Origin: Puniceicoccales bacterium | Lineage (GTDB): Bacteria; Verrucomicrobiota; Verrucomicrobiia; Opitutales; Oceanipulchritudinaceae | Assembly (NCBI GenBank): GCA_030595525.1 | Contig: JAUVDD010000040.1 | Span: 1-10,445 of the forward strand | Length of the DNA: 10,445 nucleotides | Direction: 5' to 3' | In this document: one piece after another, positions 1 to 8,265 of the stretch | Layout: every line of letters starts with the position of its first letter | Position numbering within the stretch: position 1 is the first letter of the stretch | Position numbers and translations under genes: made by a program | The notes under the pieces: model-generated | The model's database searches: none | What the model was told of the DNA's origin: nothing | What the model saw: only the letters and a program-made list of their open reading frames with translations

Positions 1-385
1 GAAGATCTGCAGAAAGAGCGATGAAGTACAGACCATCTACCAGACAACCACACCAGCTCCATTCCCGATGCAAACTGCGACACAGGTTGCAGCACCTGCT
101 CCACAACAAAACACACCACCAGCCGAGCCAGCAAGCCCACCGGTCGACGAAAGCAAGCTGATCAAATCTCCCATGGTCGGAACCTATTTCTCAGCTCCCT
201 CACCAGAGAGCCCTTCTTTTGTTTCTGTCGGTGACAGTGTTACAGACGATAGTGTGGTTTGTATCATCGAAGCCATGAAAGTAATGAATGAAATTACGGC
301 TGATGTAAAAGGGAAGATCGCTGAAGTTCTGGTCGGAAATGGTGACAATGTGGAATATGGCCAGGCCCTGTTCCGTCTCCAATAA
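1..385 (+). CDS. accB: Biotin carboxyl carrier protein of acetyl-CoA carboxylase, 5' end outside window
   Basis: AccB carries the biotin that AccC carboxylates and the carboxyltransferase discharges onto acetyl-CoA to make malonyl-CoA, the committed step of fatty acid synthesis in the cytoplasm. The frame is open from base 2 with no stop upstream, so the gene begins before the window. The ATG at 68 is internal: residues encoded before it ([14 protein letters not shown]) resemble the end of the usual AccB N-terminal domain. A Pro/Ala/Gln-rich flexible linker follows (about 80-150), then the biotinyl domain from SPMVGTYF (about 166) to the stop. The biotinylation motif EAMKVMNE is intact, with the acceptor lysine at codon 278-280. 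The stop lies 25 bases before accC, the standard accBC arrangement. Family assignment is secure; only the true start is unseen. Confidence 0.96.
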   Translation, partial: KICRKSDEVQTIYQTTTPAPFPMQTATQVAAPAPQQNTPPAEPASPPVDESKLIKSPMVGTYFSAPSPESPSFVSVGDSVTDDSVVCIIEAMKVMNEITADVKGKIAEVLVGNGDNVEYGQALFRLQ

Positions 386-410
386 ATCGCCCGACTAAGG
401 TCAACCAAGC

Positions 411-1790
<1,380 letters not shown>

Positions 1791-1826
1791 AATTCAAAAT
1801 TATAACCCCTAAATCACCTTATAGAA

Positions 1827-2261
1827 ATGGAAGAAGAACCACGTTCAGACACTTACGATAATCTGGAACCCATTCAGGAAGAATCCGGAGAAGGTAGCAT
1901 CAGTATTAATCTGGAAGTAGTGGCAGAGATTGTTGCTATGGCCGCAAAAGAGGTACCCGGTGTCGTTTCATTGGCCAGTGGTGGTATCAAGGATGATATC
2001 GCCGGATTGTTCGGTGGTCGCAAAGACGGAAGCTCTTCGGTTACCATCAAGGAAGAAGGTGATGGTTCCTATAACATCGGGGTTAAGTTAATCCTGACAT
2101 TCGGTGTCCAACTGGCAAAAGTTGCTCAAACAGTTCAAGTAGCTGTCAGGGAACAAGTCGAGAATATGACCAACAAGGATGTTTCCAAAGTGAATGTCAT
2201 AGTTGATGGAATTCGCAGGGAGGATGCCCTAGTTGAGACTTCGGAAGAAGAATTATCCTAA
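1827..2261 (+). CDS. Asp23/Gls24 family envelope stress response protein
   Basis: This 144-residue protein has no signal peptide or membrane helix. After an acidic N-terminal tail (1-23) comes an Asp23/Gls24 domain (about 24-133). It opens with the family signature ISINLEVVAEIVAMAAKEVPGVVSL and ends with VSKVNVIVDGI, with a glycine-rich stretch between (SGGIKDDIAGLFGGRK). In Staphylococcus aureus, Asp23 is an abundant membrane-associated protein held at the membrane by AmaP. In Bacillus subtilis the paralogue YqhY is encoded right after accBC and has been linked genetically to acetyl-CoA carboxylase. The same placement is seen here: accC ends 36 bases upstream, and an AmaP-like gene starts 36 bases downstream. 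No Shine-Dalgarno is evident (ACCTTATAGAA before ATG). Family assignment is firm; a role in envelope stress or in controlling malonyl-CoA synthesis is inference. Confidence 0.88.
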   Translation: MEEEPRSDTYDNLEPIQEESGEGSISINLEVVAEIVAMAAKEVPGVVSLASGGIKDDIAGLFGGRKDGSSSVTIKEEGDGSYNIGVKLILTFGVQLAKVAQTVQVAVREQVENMTNKDVSKVNVIVDGIRREDALVETSEEELS

Positions 2262-2297
2262 AAATTGGATACGGAATAAATCAAACCCACTTGATCC

Positions 2298-2849
2298 ATG
2301 TCATCCCTAACTGAAGTAATCAATAAGCTGGGCAGCCTGTTGGGCTACCTTACCGAGCCGCCCTGGAGCTATGTGGGCATTCTAACCTTAATAGCTTTAA
2401 TTGTCCTCTGGGTCATTTATGCATACAGGAAGAACACCCAGGGAATCATTCCTTTCAAGACACAAGGTGGAACCATTGAAATCGCACCAAGCACGCTTAG
2501 AGGCATCATGCAACATGCGGTAAGTAACGTGGAAGGTGTCGAGAAAGCTTCCTGCCATCATTTTTTAAAGAGCAGAAGAGTTGGAGTGAAAGTGGCAATT
2601 CATTTGCAGGCAAACAGCCGCCTGAAAGATGTGGAAGCCCAAATCAAGCAGTGTGTTAAAGCGACCCTGTTCGAGCAATTCGGGATGGAAAATATCGAAC
2701 CTATCCATATTCGCGTTTCCAAAATAGTTGGAGATCCCATAGCTCGGGAAACCTCCATTTACCGAGATGAATTCCCTGAGGATCAAGCAGATTTAATAGA
2801 TATGGATGATGGGGACGAGCGTCCTTACGCCGACGAGACTAAAGTCTAA
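2298..2849 (+). CDS. AmaP-like membrane-anchored protein with Asp23-type domain
   Basis: This 183-residue protein has a short N-terminal segment and one clear membrane helix (about residues 25-43), followed by the basic stop-transfer YRKNTQG. An Asp23-like domain spans about 57-147 (GTIEIAPSTLRGIMQHAV to IEPIHIRVSKI), and the C-terminal tail after about 150 is strongly acidic. This resembles AmaP (alkaline shock response membrane anchor protein), which recruits Asp23 to the membrane in S. aureus. The adjacent Asp23 gene supports that pairing. Staphylococcal AmaP is described with a longer hydrophobic N-terminus, so the single helix here is a difference. The topology is probably N-out with the Asp23-like domain in the cytoplasm, judged from the basic residues after the helix. 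No Shine-Dalgarno is seen. Assignment is by layout and domain pattern, without an alignment. Confidence 0.75.
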   Translation: MSSLTEVINKLGSLLGYLTEPPWSYVGILTLIALIVLWVIYAYRKNTQGIIPFKTQGGTIEIAPSTLRGIMQHAVSNVEGVEKASCHHFLKSRRVGVKVAIHLQANSRLKDVEAQIKQCVKATLFEQFGMENIEPIHIRVSKIVGDPIARETSIYRDEFPEDQADLIDMDDGDERPYADETKV

Positions 2850-2876
2850 AGGAATTCGCCGGTACCGGATAGCTAC

Positions 2877-3353
2877 ATGGAAGGTGGGAAAAGGGTCATA
2901 ACGGTCGTTTGTACGGGAAACGTTTGTCGAAGCCCGATGGGTGAACGTTTACTGGCACATGCACTGGCCGCCGTAAATGATCTAGCCGATATTAGAGTAT
3001 TGTCAGCAGGAACCGCCGCGTTCCCCGGGGATAACGCCTCCAGAAACAGTCAGGTTGCCCTGAGGAAGGTCGGATTGGATCTCAGTGACCACCGAAGTCG
3101 CCCGTTGACGAATCAATTGCTGGAAATCTCCGACTTGGTCTTGACCATGACCAGTGGTCATCGGGATGTTATCGAATTACAGAGTCCTGAACTGAATGTC
3201 CCTGTTTACAGGTTCCGTGAATGGATGGATGTAGGATCAAAAGAGATACCCGATCCTTTTGGTGGCCCATTGGATATTTATTTGGAGACGAGAGATAGCT
3301 TGGTTGAAGCAATTCCCTCGATTGTGAAATTCATCAAGGAAAATTTATCATAA
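2877..3353 (+). CDS. Low-molecular-weight protein phosphatase (tyrosine or arginine type)
   Basis: This 158-residue cytoplasmic enzyme belongs to the LMW protein phosphatase family. The P-loop near the N-terminus reads VCTGNVCRSPMGE. The catalytic nucleophile is Cys12 and the phosphate-binding residue Arg18 (CX5R). The general acid is in DPFGG, Asp126. These residues suffice for a phosphocysteine mechanism. In YwlE of B. subtilis, which removes phosphate from arginine, the residue equivalent to Val16 is Thr; in tyrosine phosphatases it is usually Ile. The specificity of this protein is therefore open. Its stop overlaps the rpiB start by one base (TAATG), implying translational coupling. The order phosphatase-rpiB-glyA resembles ywlE-ywlF-(ywlG)-glyA of Bacillus, which leans toward YwlE orthology. 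No McsB arginine kinase is in the window. The start ATG places the P-loop at the usual distance. Confidence 0.9.
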   Translation: MEGGKRVITVVCTGNVCRSPMGERLLAHALAAVNDLADIRVLSAGTAAFPGDNASRNSQVALRKVGLDLSDHRSRPLTNQLLEISDLVLTMTSGHRDVIELQSPELNVPVYRFREWMDVGSKEIPDPFGGPLDIYLETRDSLVEAIPSIVKFIKENLS

Positions 3354-3802
3354 TGAAAATCAGTGTAGGATTTGATCACGGCGCCCTGCAATTGCGTGTA
3401 CCCATACTGGAAGCCCTCAATGAAGCGGGACATACTATCATCGACCATGGGACGGACTCCAAAGATTCGGTGGATTATCCAGATTACGCCAAACTGGTGG
3501 CAGATGATGTTGTTTCTGGGCAATCTGATCTGGGTATCCTTTGTTGCACGACGGGCATCGGGATGAGCATTGCAGCAAACAAAGTGAAAGGTATCCGTGC
3601 AGCATTGGTCCATCATGAAGACGAGGCTTCCCTGACTCGACGCCACAACAATGCCAACATTCTTTGCCTCGGAGCAATGCATACATCAGCCGTTACTGCC
3701 AAACGCCTGGTTGATGTATTTCTTACCAGTGAATTTGAAGGCGGACGACATGAAAGACGCGTCTGCAAATTCATCGACTGGGAAGGTGATTCCTGCGTTT
3801 GA
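3353..3802 (+). CDS. rpiB: Ribose-5-phosphate isomerase B
   Basis: RpiB interconverts ribose 5-phosphate and ribulose 5-phosphate in the non-oxidative pentose phosphate pathway. The 149 residues match the RpiB/LacA/LacB family length. Visible signatures are SVGFDHGALQL near the start (substrate-site Asp8, His9), SVDYPDYAKLVADDV (39-53), ILCCTTGIGMSIAANKVKGIRAA (62-84), TRRHNNANILCLG (95-107) and FEGGRHERRV (128-137). Cys65 aligns with the catalytic Cys66 of E. coli RpiB, and His98 with the ring-opening His99. Compared with the common ICGTG motif, the residue after the catalytic Cys is Thr, and the Cys is preceded by a second Cys. The DHAG motif reads DHGA. These look like subfamily differences, not inactivation. 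The ATG shares its A with the phosphatase stop codon. Family membership is secure; a different aldose phosphate substrate cannot be excluded. Confidence 0.93.
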   Translation: MKISVGFDHGALQLRVPILEALNEAGHTIIDHGTDSKDSVDYPDYAKLVADDVVSGQSDLGILCCTTGIGMSIAANKVKGIRAALVHHEDEASLTRRHNNANILCLGAMHTSAVTAKRLVDVFLTSEFEGGRHERRVCKFIDWEGDSCV

Positions 3803-3826
3803 CAGAGCTATCCAGACTTCTCAAAT
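3799..3826 (+). promoter_or_regulatory. Candidate sigma70-type promoter for glyA
   Basis: A perfect TTGACA (3799-3804) overlaps the rpiB stop codon. After 16 bases comes TCAAAT (3821-3826), a four-of-six match to TATAAT. Transcription would start around 3833-3836, only a few bases before the glyA ATG at 3842, giving a near-leaderless message. That fits the lack of a Shine-Dalgarno before glyA. The -10 box is weak, so this is tentative; glyA may simply be read through from rpiB. Confidence 0.3.
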
Positions 3827-3841
3827 TCCCATTTTAAGACA

Positions 3842-5116
3842 ATGAGCCAAATCGAATCCGCATCCACCTTAAATCCTGCTTCAGCGAAGGAGCTGGATCC
3901 AGAACTATACTCAGCCATTGAGGGAGAACTCAAGCGCCAGCAAAACCACATCGAGCTGATCGCTTCAGAGAACTTTACCCTGCCGGCAGTCATGGAATTG
4001 ACCGGTAGTGTCCTCACTAACAAGTATGCCGAGGGCTATCCGGGCAAACGCTATTATGGAGGATGCGCTTGTGTAGACGTTGCCGAGCAATTTGCCATCG
4101 ACAGGGCAAAGGAGTTGTTCGGCGCGGAATATGCCAATGTCCAACCACACGCCGGGAGCCAGGCAAATTTTGGAGTTTATACAGCCGTATTGACCCCTGG
4201 AGACAAGATCCTGACCATGAATCTGTCTGATGGAGGACACCTTACACATGGTAGCGCTGTGAATTTTTCCGGCAAACTGTATTCTGTTGTCCACTACGGG
4301 GTAGATCCGGAAACGGGTCGAATTGACTATGATGCCCTCGAGGCACAGGCCCGGGCCGAGAAACCTAAAATGATTACCGTAGGTGCCTCCGCATACCCCA
4401 GGATCATCGATTTTGAGCGCATGGCCGCAATTGCCAGCGAGGTTGGTGCCTATATTTTAGCGGATATCGCCCACATTGCTGGTCTGGTCGTCGCAGGCGA
4501 GCATCCAAGCCCGGTTCCATATTGTGATTTTGTCACCACCACCACCCACAAGACCTTGCGTGGTCCGCGGGGTGGACTGATTCTCGCTAAGGAACAATAT
4601 ACCAAGCAATTGAATTCAGCCATTTTCCCAGGTGGACAGGGCGGCCCGCTGATGCACGTCATCGCAGCCAAAGCCCTCTGCTTCAAGGAAGCTATGAAAC
4701 CAGAATTCAAGGCCTACCAGCAACAGGTCCGCAAAAATGCAGCGGCTATGGCTGAAACATTTACGGATCTGGGATACAAACTCACGAGCGGTGGTACAGA
4801 TAATCACCTGATGCTCATGGATTTGAGAAAAAGCCATCCCGATCTCACCGGCAAGCAGGCACAAATCGCCTTGGACAAGGCCCACATCACGACGAACAGG
4901 AACACTGTTCCTGGCGAAACCAGAAGCCCGTTCCAAACCAGTGGTGTCCGTATCGGTAGCCCCGCCTGTACGAGCCGTGGGATGCTTGAAGACGATTTCA
5001 GGAAGATTGCCCAGGCAGTTAACACAGTCCTCAACAATATCGAGGATGATGCCGCCATCCAGACTGCCAAAGAAACTGCTCTCGAGCTTTGCGCAGCCCA
5101 TCCGCTGCCCTACTGA
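3842..5116 (+). CDS. glyA: Serine hydroxymethyltransferase
   Basis: This PLP enzyme converts serine and tetrahydrofolate to glycine and 5,10-methylene-tetrahydrofolate, the main source of one-carbon units. The 424 residues compare with about 417 in E. coli. Early motifs are [11 protein letters not shown] and [15 protein letters not shown] (substrate and cofactor region). They are followed by [25 protein letters not shown] (Asp/His of the PLP pocket), the Schiff-base motif [14 protein letters not shown] with Lys237, and PGGQGGP. Near the C-terminus [14 protein letters not shown] carries the substrate carboxylate-binding Arg. All expected catalytic residues are present. The segment usually read as AHGGH is SDGGH here, a minor variation. 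The ATG follows rpiB by 39 bases with no obvious Shine-Dalgarno, and a candidate promoter lies in that gap. The methyltransferase gene downstream is coupled or overlapping. Confidence 0.98.
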   Translation: MSQIESASTLNPASAKELDPELYSAIEGELKRQQNHIELIASENFTLPAVMELTGSVLTNKYAEGYPGKRYYGGCACVDVAEQFAIDRAKELFGAEYANVQPHAGSQANFGVYTAVLTPGDKILTMNLSDGGHLTHGSAVNFSGKLYSVVHYGVDPETGRIDYDALEAQARAEKPKMITVGASAYPRIIDFERMAAIASEVGAYILADIAHIAGLVVAGEHPSPVPYCDFVTTTTHKTLRGPRGGLILAKEQYTKQLNSAIFPGGQGGPLMHVIAAKALCFKEAMKPEFKAYQQQVRKNAAAMAETFTDLGYKLTSGGTDNHLMLMDLRKSHPDLTGKQAQIALDKAHITTNRNTVPGETRSPFQTSGVRIGSPACTSRGMLEDDFRKIAQAVNTVLNNIEDDAAIQTAKETALELCAAHPLPY

Positions 5117-5118
5117 AT

Positions 5119-5820
5119 TTGGACAATCTAGATCCCAACAATGAAGATGCCCTGATTGAGCATCTTCTCCAGTTCATCTCATCCCGGAAACGGGATAGGA
5201 TGGAAAAGATAATCGAACATCGGACCAATCATGTTCGAATTGTCTTGGAGGATATATTCCAACCTCACAATGCGAGCGCAGTAATGCGTTCTTGTGAATG
5301 CTTTGGGATTCAGCACCTGCACGTAATCGAGAACCAGAATGAGTACACCCTTAACCGGGAAGTAACCATGGGTTCAACCAACTGGATTCACTTACATCGA
5401 CACAGGGATGAGGAAGCAAACAATACACGTGCATGTTTAGATGAACTTCGGTCCAATGGATACCGTATAGTCGCCACCAGTTTGAATCCTGAATCTGTTC
5501 CCTTGTCCGATTTGCCTCTGGAGGAAAAAACCTCCCTTTGGTTCGGCACCGAGGAACACGGATTAACGGAACAGGTCCTAAGTGAAGCAGATGCCCATGT
5601 TCATATCCCGATGTTGGGGTTCACCCAGAGTTTCAACATTTCTGTCAGTGCTGCCATCTGTCTGTACGAAATTCGAAACCGCCTACAAAGGCAGGGAATT
5701 GATCATCTTCTAAACGACCAGCAAAAGCGCGAAGTTTACCGACTCTGGTTGAGGAGTTCGGTAAAAAATTGTGAAATTATCGAACAAGCCTTCATGAAAG
5801 GCCGAAATCAGGCCCAATGA
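5119..5820 (+). CDS. SpoU/TrmH-family RNA 2'-O-ribose methyltransferase
   Basis: This is a SAM-dependent SPOUT (trefoil-knot) methyltransferase, probably the tRNA Gm18 enzyme TrmH. Numbering is from TTG 5119 (233 residues). Motif 1 is PHNASAVMRSCECFG (49-63) with Asn51 and catalytic Arg57. Motif 2 is FGTEEHGLT (142-150). Motif 3 is IPMLGFTQSFNISVSAA (163-179), where Phe replaces the usual Leu in SLN. The family-like N-terminal helix (LIEHLLQFISSRKRDRMEKI) begins at about 5152, so the first in-frame ATG (5200) would cut into it. The start must then be a non-ATG codon: TTG 5119, two bases past the glyA stop (preferred here); CTG 5113, overlapping that stop; or TTG 5089, 28 bases inside glyA. 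Coupling to glyA translation is likely. The exact target (tRNA G18 or rRNA) is not readable from sequence. Confidence 0.88.
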   Translation: MDNLDPNNEDALIEHLLQFISSRKRDRMEKIIEHRTNHVRIVLEDIFQPHNASAVMRSCECFGIQHLHVIENQNEYTLNREVTMGSTNWIHLHRHRDEEANNTRACLDELRSNGYRIVATSLNPESVPLSDLPLEEKTSLWFGTEEHGLTEQVLSEADAHVHIPMLGFTQSFNISVSAAICLYEIRNRLQRQGIDHLLNDQQKREVYRLWLRSSVKNCEIIEQAFMKGRNQAQ

Positions 5821-5882
5821 GGGATTCTGGCCGCAATTTTTCTTGATGCTGCCCGAGTACTCTTCAACATGACCTAAGCGGC

Positions 5883-6692
5883 ATGGCAGAAGAATATTTT
5901 ATTAGAGCACCCGAAGATGAGACCGCTCGCGGTCCATACGGGATAAGTGAATTAGAAACCTTGGCAGAAGCTGACAAGCTGACGCCAGAGTTCTATTATT
6001 TTGATTCCCAGATGGAAAGCTGGGCCCAAATCCGAACGAATGAGGATTTGAAGGCCAAGATCTTCCCCGAAAAGAAAAAACTTAGCTTGAGAAAGAAGAG
6101 TTCCGAGGAAATAGCCTCCCTCAACGAGGAGGACGAGAACGAGGCACCGGTTAAAGTGGACGAAATGCTGGCGGCCGCCGAAGGTCATACTAAAGAGACC
6201 AAGCACGTTCGCACGAAGAAGGCGTGGGAAGAGCGGACGGCTAATCTCTCTGTTCCTGTTCTCGGAACCATGCTGTTCATTTCTGCCCTATCCGTTCTAT
6301 ATCCAAGCTGGAGTATAATCAATGCCATCCTAAATGAGTCTCCGGATGCGTGGCAGGTTCTATTCCAGAATCCAGTCGTTTTCCTGGGTGCCCTCGACTT
6401 GATATTCGGCGTATTCCTGTTTTTAAACGCCACCGAGGTGTTCCCCTTGATTCGATTCCGCGCCATGTTGGGTGCAGGGTTTTTCACAACAGTTTATGCC
6501 TTCACATTCCTGAATGGTGATCCTCAAGGGTTTTACATGGCAGTTTCAAGTCTGGCATTCGGTATAGGACTGTACGTCTGTACGATTACCCTGCGTTTCA
6601 CTATCATGGTTGTTGCAGCAACTCTCGGCATTGCCGGTGTTCTGGGTGTTATCTGGTACAGTAATCTGGTACCGTTGCTAATTGGTGCATAA
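5883..6692 (+). CDS. Unknown membrane protein with N-terminal GYF_2-like domain
   Basis: This 269-residue protein of unknown function has a clear two-part layout. Residues 1-60 look like a GYF_2/DUF4339 domain: YFIRAPEDETARGPYG, then a helix (SELETLAEADKL) and a strand ending in SQMESWAQI. The GPYG turn and the conserved Trp47 are the landmarks. Such domains are thought to be small protein-binding modules. A highly charged linker (61-118) starts with a Lys/Arg cluster and turns acidic (NEEDENE). About five hydrophobic segments follow: 123-145, 164-182, 194-211, 217-236 and 240-266. There is no signal peptide, so the GYF-like part and linker should be cytoplasmic. It starts 62 bases after the methyltransferase and ends 18 bases before the YihY-type gene, so it may be cotranscribed with the latter. 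No catalytic motif was recognised. Confidence 0.75.
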   Translation: MAEEYFIRAPEDETARGPYGISELETLAEADKLTPEFYYFDSQMESWAQIRTNEDLKAKIFPEKKKLSLRKKSSEEIASLNEEDENEAPVKVDEMLAAAEGHTKETKHVRTKKAWEERTANLSVPVLGTMLFISALSVLYPSWSIINAILNESPDAWQVLFQNPVVFLGALDLIFGVFLFLNATEVFPLIRFRAMLGAGFFTTVYAFTFLNGDPQGFYMAVSSLAFGIGLYVCTITLRFTIMVVAATLGIAGVLGVIWYSNLVPLLIGA

Positions 6693-6710
6693 GTATCCAT
6701 GAAATAATTT

Positions 6711-8192
6711 ATGAGTTCCAAGTCGGAAGATTCCCGGCAGAAAAATCGTGGAAAACAAAATCCGCAAAGCCGGGCCCAGAGATTAAGCCGGTTTCTGGAG
6801 CGGGATATCTGGGAGTATGGTGTCGGCGAAGAACCGTCCCTCAAGGGTCAGGGCGTTGCCCTGCTCCGGATCTTGACAATTTCCTGGAAAGGCTTGTTTG
6901 AAAACAGCCTTTTCAGTAGAGCAGCGGCCCTGAGCTATTCTTCACTCCTGGCAATGGGGCCACTGGTCGCAGTGGTGGTTATCCTATCAACTTCCTTTGT
7001 TAACACCGATCCCGAGGTGCAGATCAAACGGGCGCTCCTTTTCGTCTCACCCTCTTTGCAGGAAATGGTGACTATTCAGGAAGATGGTGCAGCTTCAGAA
7101 TCCGAGGAGGAAATGGCCACAGCACTGGACACATTGATCGAACAGATCATCGAGGGGGCTGAAAACCTGCTGAGCCGAATCAACAAGGGTGGCTCAAAGG
7201 CTTTTGGTGCACTAGGTGGCCTGATTCTGATTTGGGTAGTCATTCAGTTGCTCACTTCCATAGAGACAACTCTGAACCAAATCTGGGGAGTTCACCAAGG
7301 GCGCCCGTGGATTCAGCGAATCGTCTTCTATTGGACCTTTATCAGCTTGGGTGCCCTTCTGGGGCTCGGTTCCACTGCCCTCTTCTCGGCTTCCAACCTG
7401 GCAGGCATGTTCGAGTGGATGCCTTTTGGAGTGGAAATGACAGGGTTTATCCTTCGATTCTCTCCTTTCCTTTCTTTCTTTATGCTGATTTTGCTGCTCG
7501 TCCTGTTTTACCGGTTCTTTCCCAATACAAGTGTCGCTTTAAAACCAGCACTGGTTGGCAGCCTCCTGACAGCATCCCTCTTGTTCCTCAACAATTACCT
7601 CAGTATTGTATATGTTCATTGGGTAATCTCGATTCAAAGTTTTTACGGATCAATGGGGATCATACCCGTCATGATGATCGGATTGTATTTCTTCTGGGTC
7701 CTGATTCTGCTTGGCGGACAGTTAACTTATTCGGTCCAGAATGTCAGTTTTCTTGCCAACCAGACCGTTTGGCAGCGGATCAGTTCGCAGGTCCGGGAAC
7801 TGGTCACATTATCAGCATTCCTGCATATTGCCCGCCGCTTCCAAGCATGCCAGGGAGCTCCCACCATGACGGAGCTCAGCTACCAATTGAATATTCCGGT
7901 CAATGTCCTGAATGAATCCCTTGAACTGTTGGAGTCCATCGACTGGATCACCCGGATCAACGTTGAGTCCGATCGGGATGACAAGGAGAAGACGGGTTAT
8001 CGACCGGCTAAACCATTGGAAAACTACAATCTTTCGCGCTTTAAACGAGCTATCGAGGAGTTTGGTCAGTCAGACATGTCCATTCATCTGGTGCGCCAGG
8101 ATGATCTGCTGAAAGAGTATATGGATCGCATCAAAGCCCACGAAAAGGATCCTTTCTGCCAAACCAACCTGAATGAATTGATCGGAAACTGA
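6711..8192 (+). CDS. YihY/BrkB-family inner membrane protein with C-terminal winged-helix-like region
   Basis: This 493-residue protein has a hydrophilic, basic N-terminus (1-50) and then a YihY/virulence factor BrkB membrane domain. The first helix carries the family hallmark RAAALSYSSLLAMGPLVAVV (70-89). Further helices lie at about 163-182, 205-227, 246-268, 279-302 and 313-337, with the family-typical YRFFPN (267-272) and YGSMGIIP (312-319) segments. Some relatives are labelled ribonuclease BN, a misassignment; the true activity of the family is unknown. The loop between helices 1 and 2 (about 97-162) is long and acidic (EDGAASESEEE). After helix 6 a soluble region (about 355-493) includes TMTELSYQLNIPVNVLNESLELLESIDWI (385-413), resembling a winged-helix fold. 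This extended C-terminus occurs in some relatives and could be regulatory. The start gives the standard N-terminal length; no Shine-Dalgarno is seen. Confidence 0.88.
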   Translation: MSSKSEDSRQKNRGKQNPQSRAQRLSRFLERDIWEYGVGEEPSLKGQGVALLRILTISWKGLFENSLFSRAAALSYSSLLAMGPLVAVVVILSTSFVNTDPEVQIKRALLFVSPSLQEMVTIQEDGAASESEEEMATALDTLIEQIIEGAENLLSRINKGGSKAFGALGGLILIWVVIQLLTSIETTLNQIWGVHQGRPWIQRIVFYWTFISLGALLGLGSTALFSASNLAGMFEWMPFGVEMTGFILRFSPFLSFFMLILLLVLFYRFFPNTSVALKPALVGSLLTASLLFLNNYLSIVYVHWVISIQSFYGSMGIIPVMMIGLYFFWVLILLGGQLTYSVQNVSFLANQTVWQRISSQVRELVTLSAFLHIARRFQACQGAPTMTELSYQLNIPVNVLNESLELLESIDWITRINVESDRDDKEKTGYRPAKPLENYNLSRFKRAIEEFGQSDMSIHLVRQDDLLKEYMDRIKAHEKDPFCQTNLNELIGN

Positions 8193-8213
8193 TGATTCTG
8201 GAAGCGCGTGATC

Positions 8214-8241
8214 TTGACAGGTGATGCAACCACCCTAGCAT
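8214..8241 (+). promoter_or_regulatory. Candidate sigma70-type promoter for the PpiD/SurA-like gene
   Basis: A consensus TTGACA (8214-8219) is followed after 16 bases by TAGCAT (8236-8241), which matches TATAAT at four of six positions including TA and the final AT. It lies in the 73-base gap after the YihY-type gene. Transcription would start about 8248, roughly 18 bases before the ATG at 8266. The position, a perfect -35 and acceptable spacing make this the best promoter candidate in the window, though nothing else confirms it. Confidence 0.5.
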
Positions 8242-8265
8242 CTGCCGCTTTAATCCAAGATCTTA

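Noticed and set aside
2836..2868. Short inverted repeats: AGACT-AA-AGTCT at the AmaP-like stop and the palindrome CCGGTACCGG after it
   Set aside because: They are short, without a T run. The second has no loop. They could be an operator, but nothing supports it.
3803..3841. Possible glycine or THF riboswitch before glyA
   Set aside because: The gap is only 39 bases with no visible stems, too short for either class.
4616..5101. Minus-strand open frame of 161 codons opposite glyA
   Set aside because: It is antisense to a highly conserved enzyme, with low-complexity, non-family-like sequence.
5804..5840. GGCC repeats followed by a T run after the methyltransferase stop, considered as a terminator
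   Set aside because: The stem would be only four base pairs with a long loop and one segment still in the coding region, too weak to call.
5843..5870. TTGATG with a downstream CAACAT as a promoter for the GYF_2-like gene
   Set aside because: Both boxes are weak (four and three of six), so it is not distinguishable from background.
7232..7915. An open frame of 227 codons on the plus strand, offset within the YihY-type gene
   Set aside because: It lies wholly inside a well-supported gene. Its composition (rich in Pro, Ser, Arg and Cys) looks like an out-of-frame translation, with no recognisable domain.
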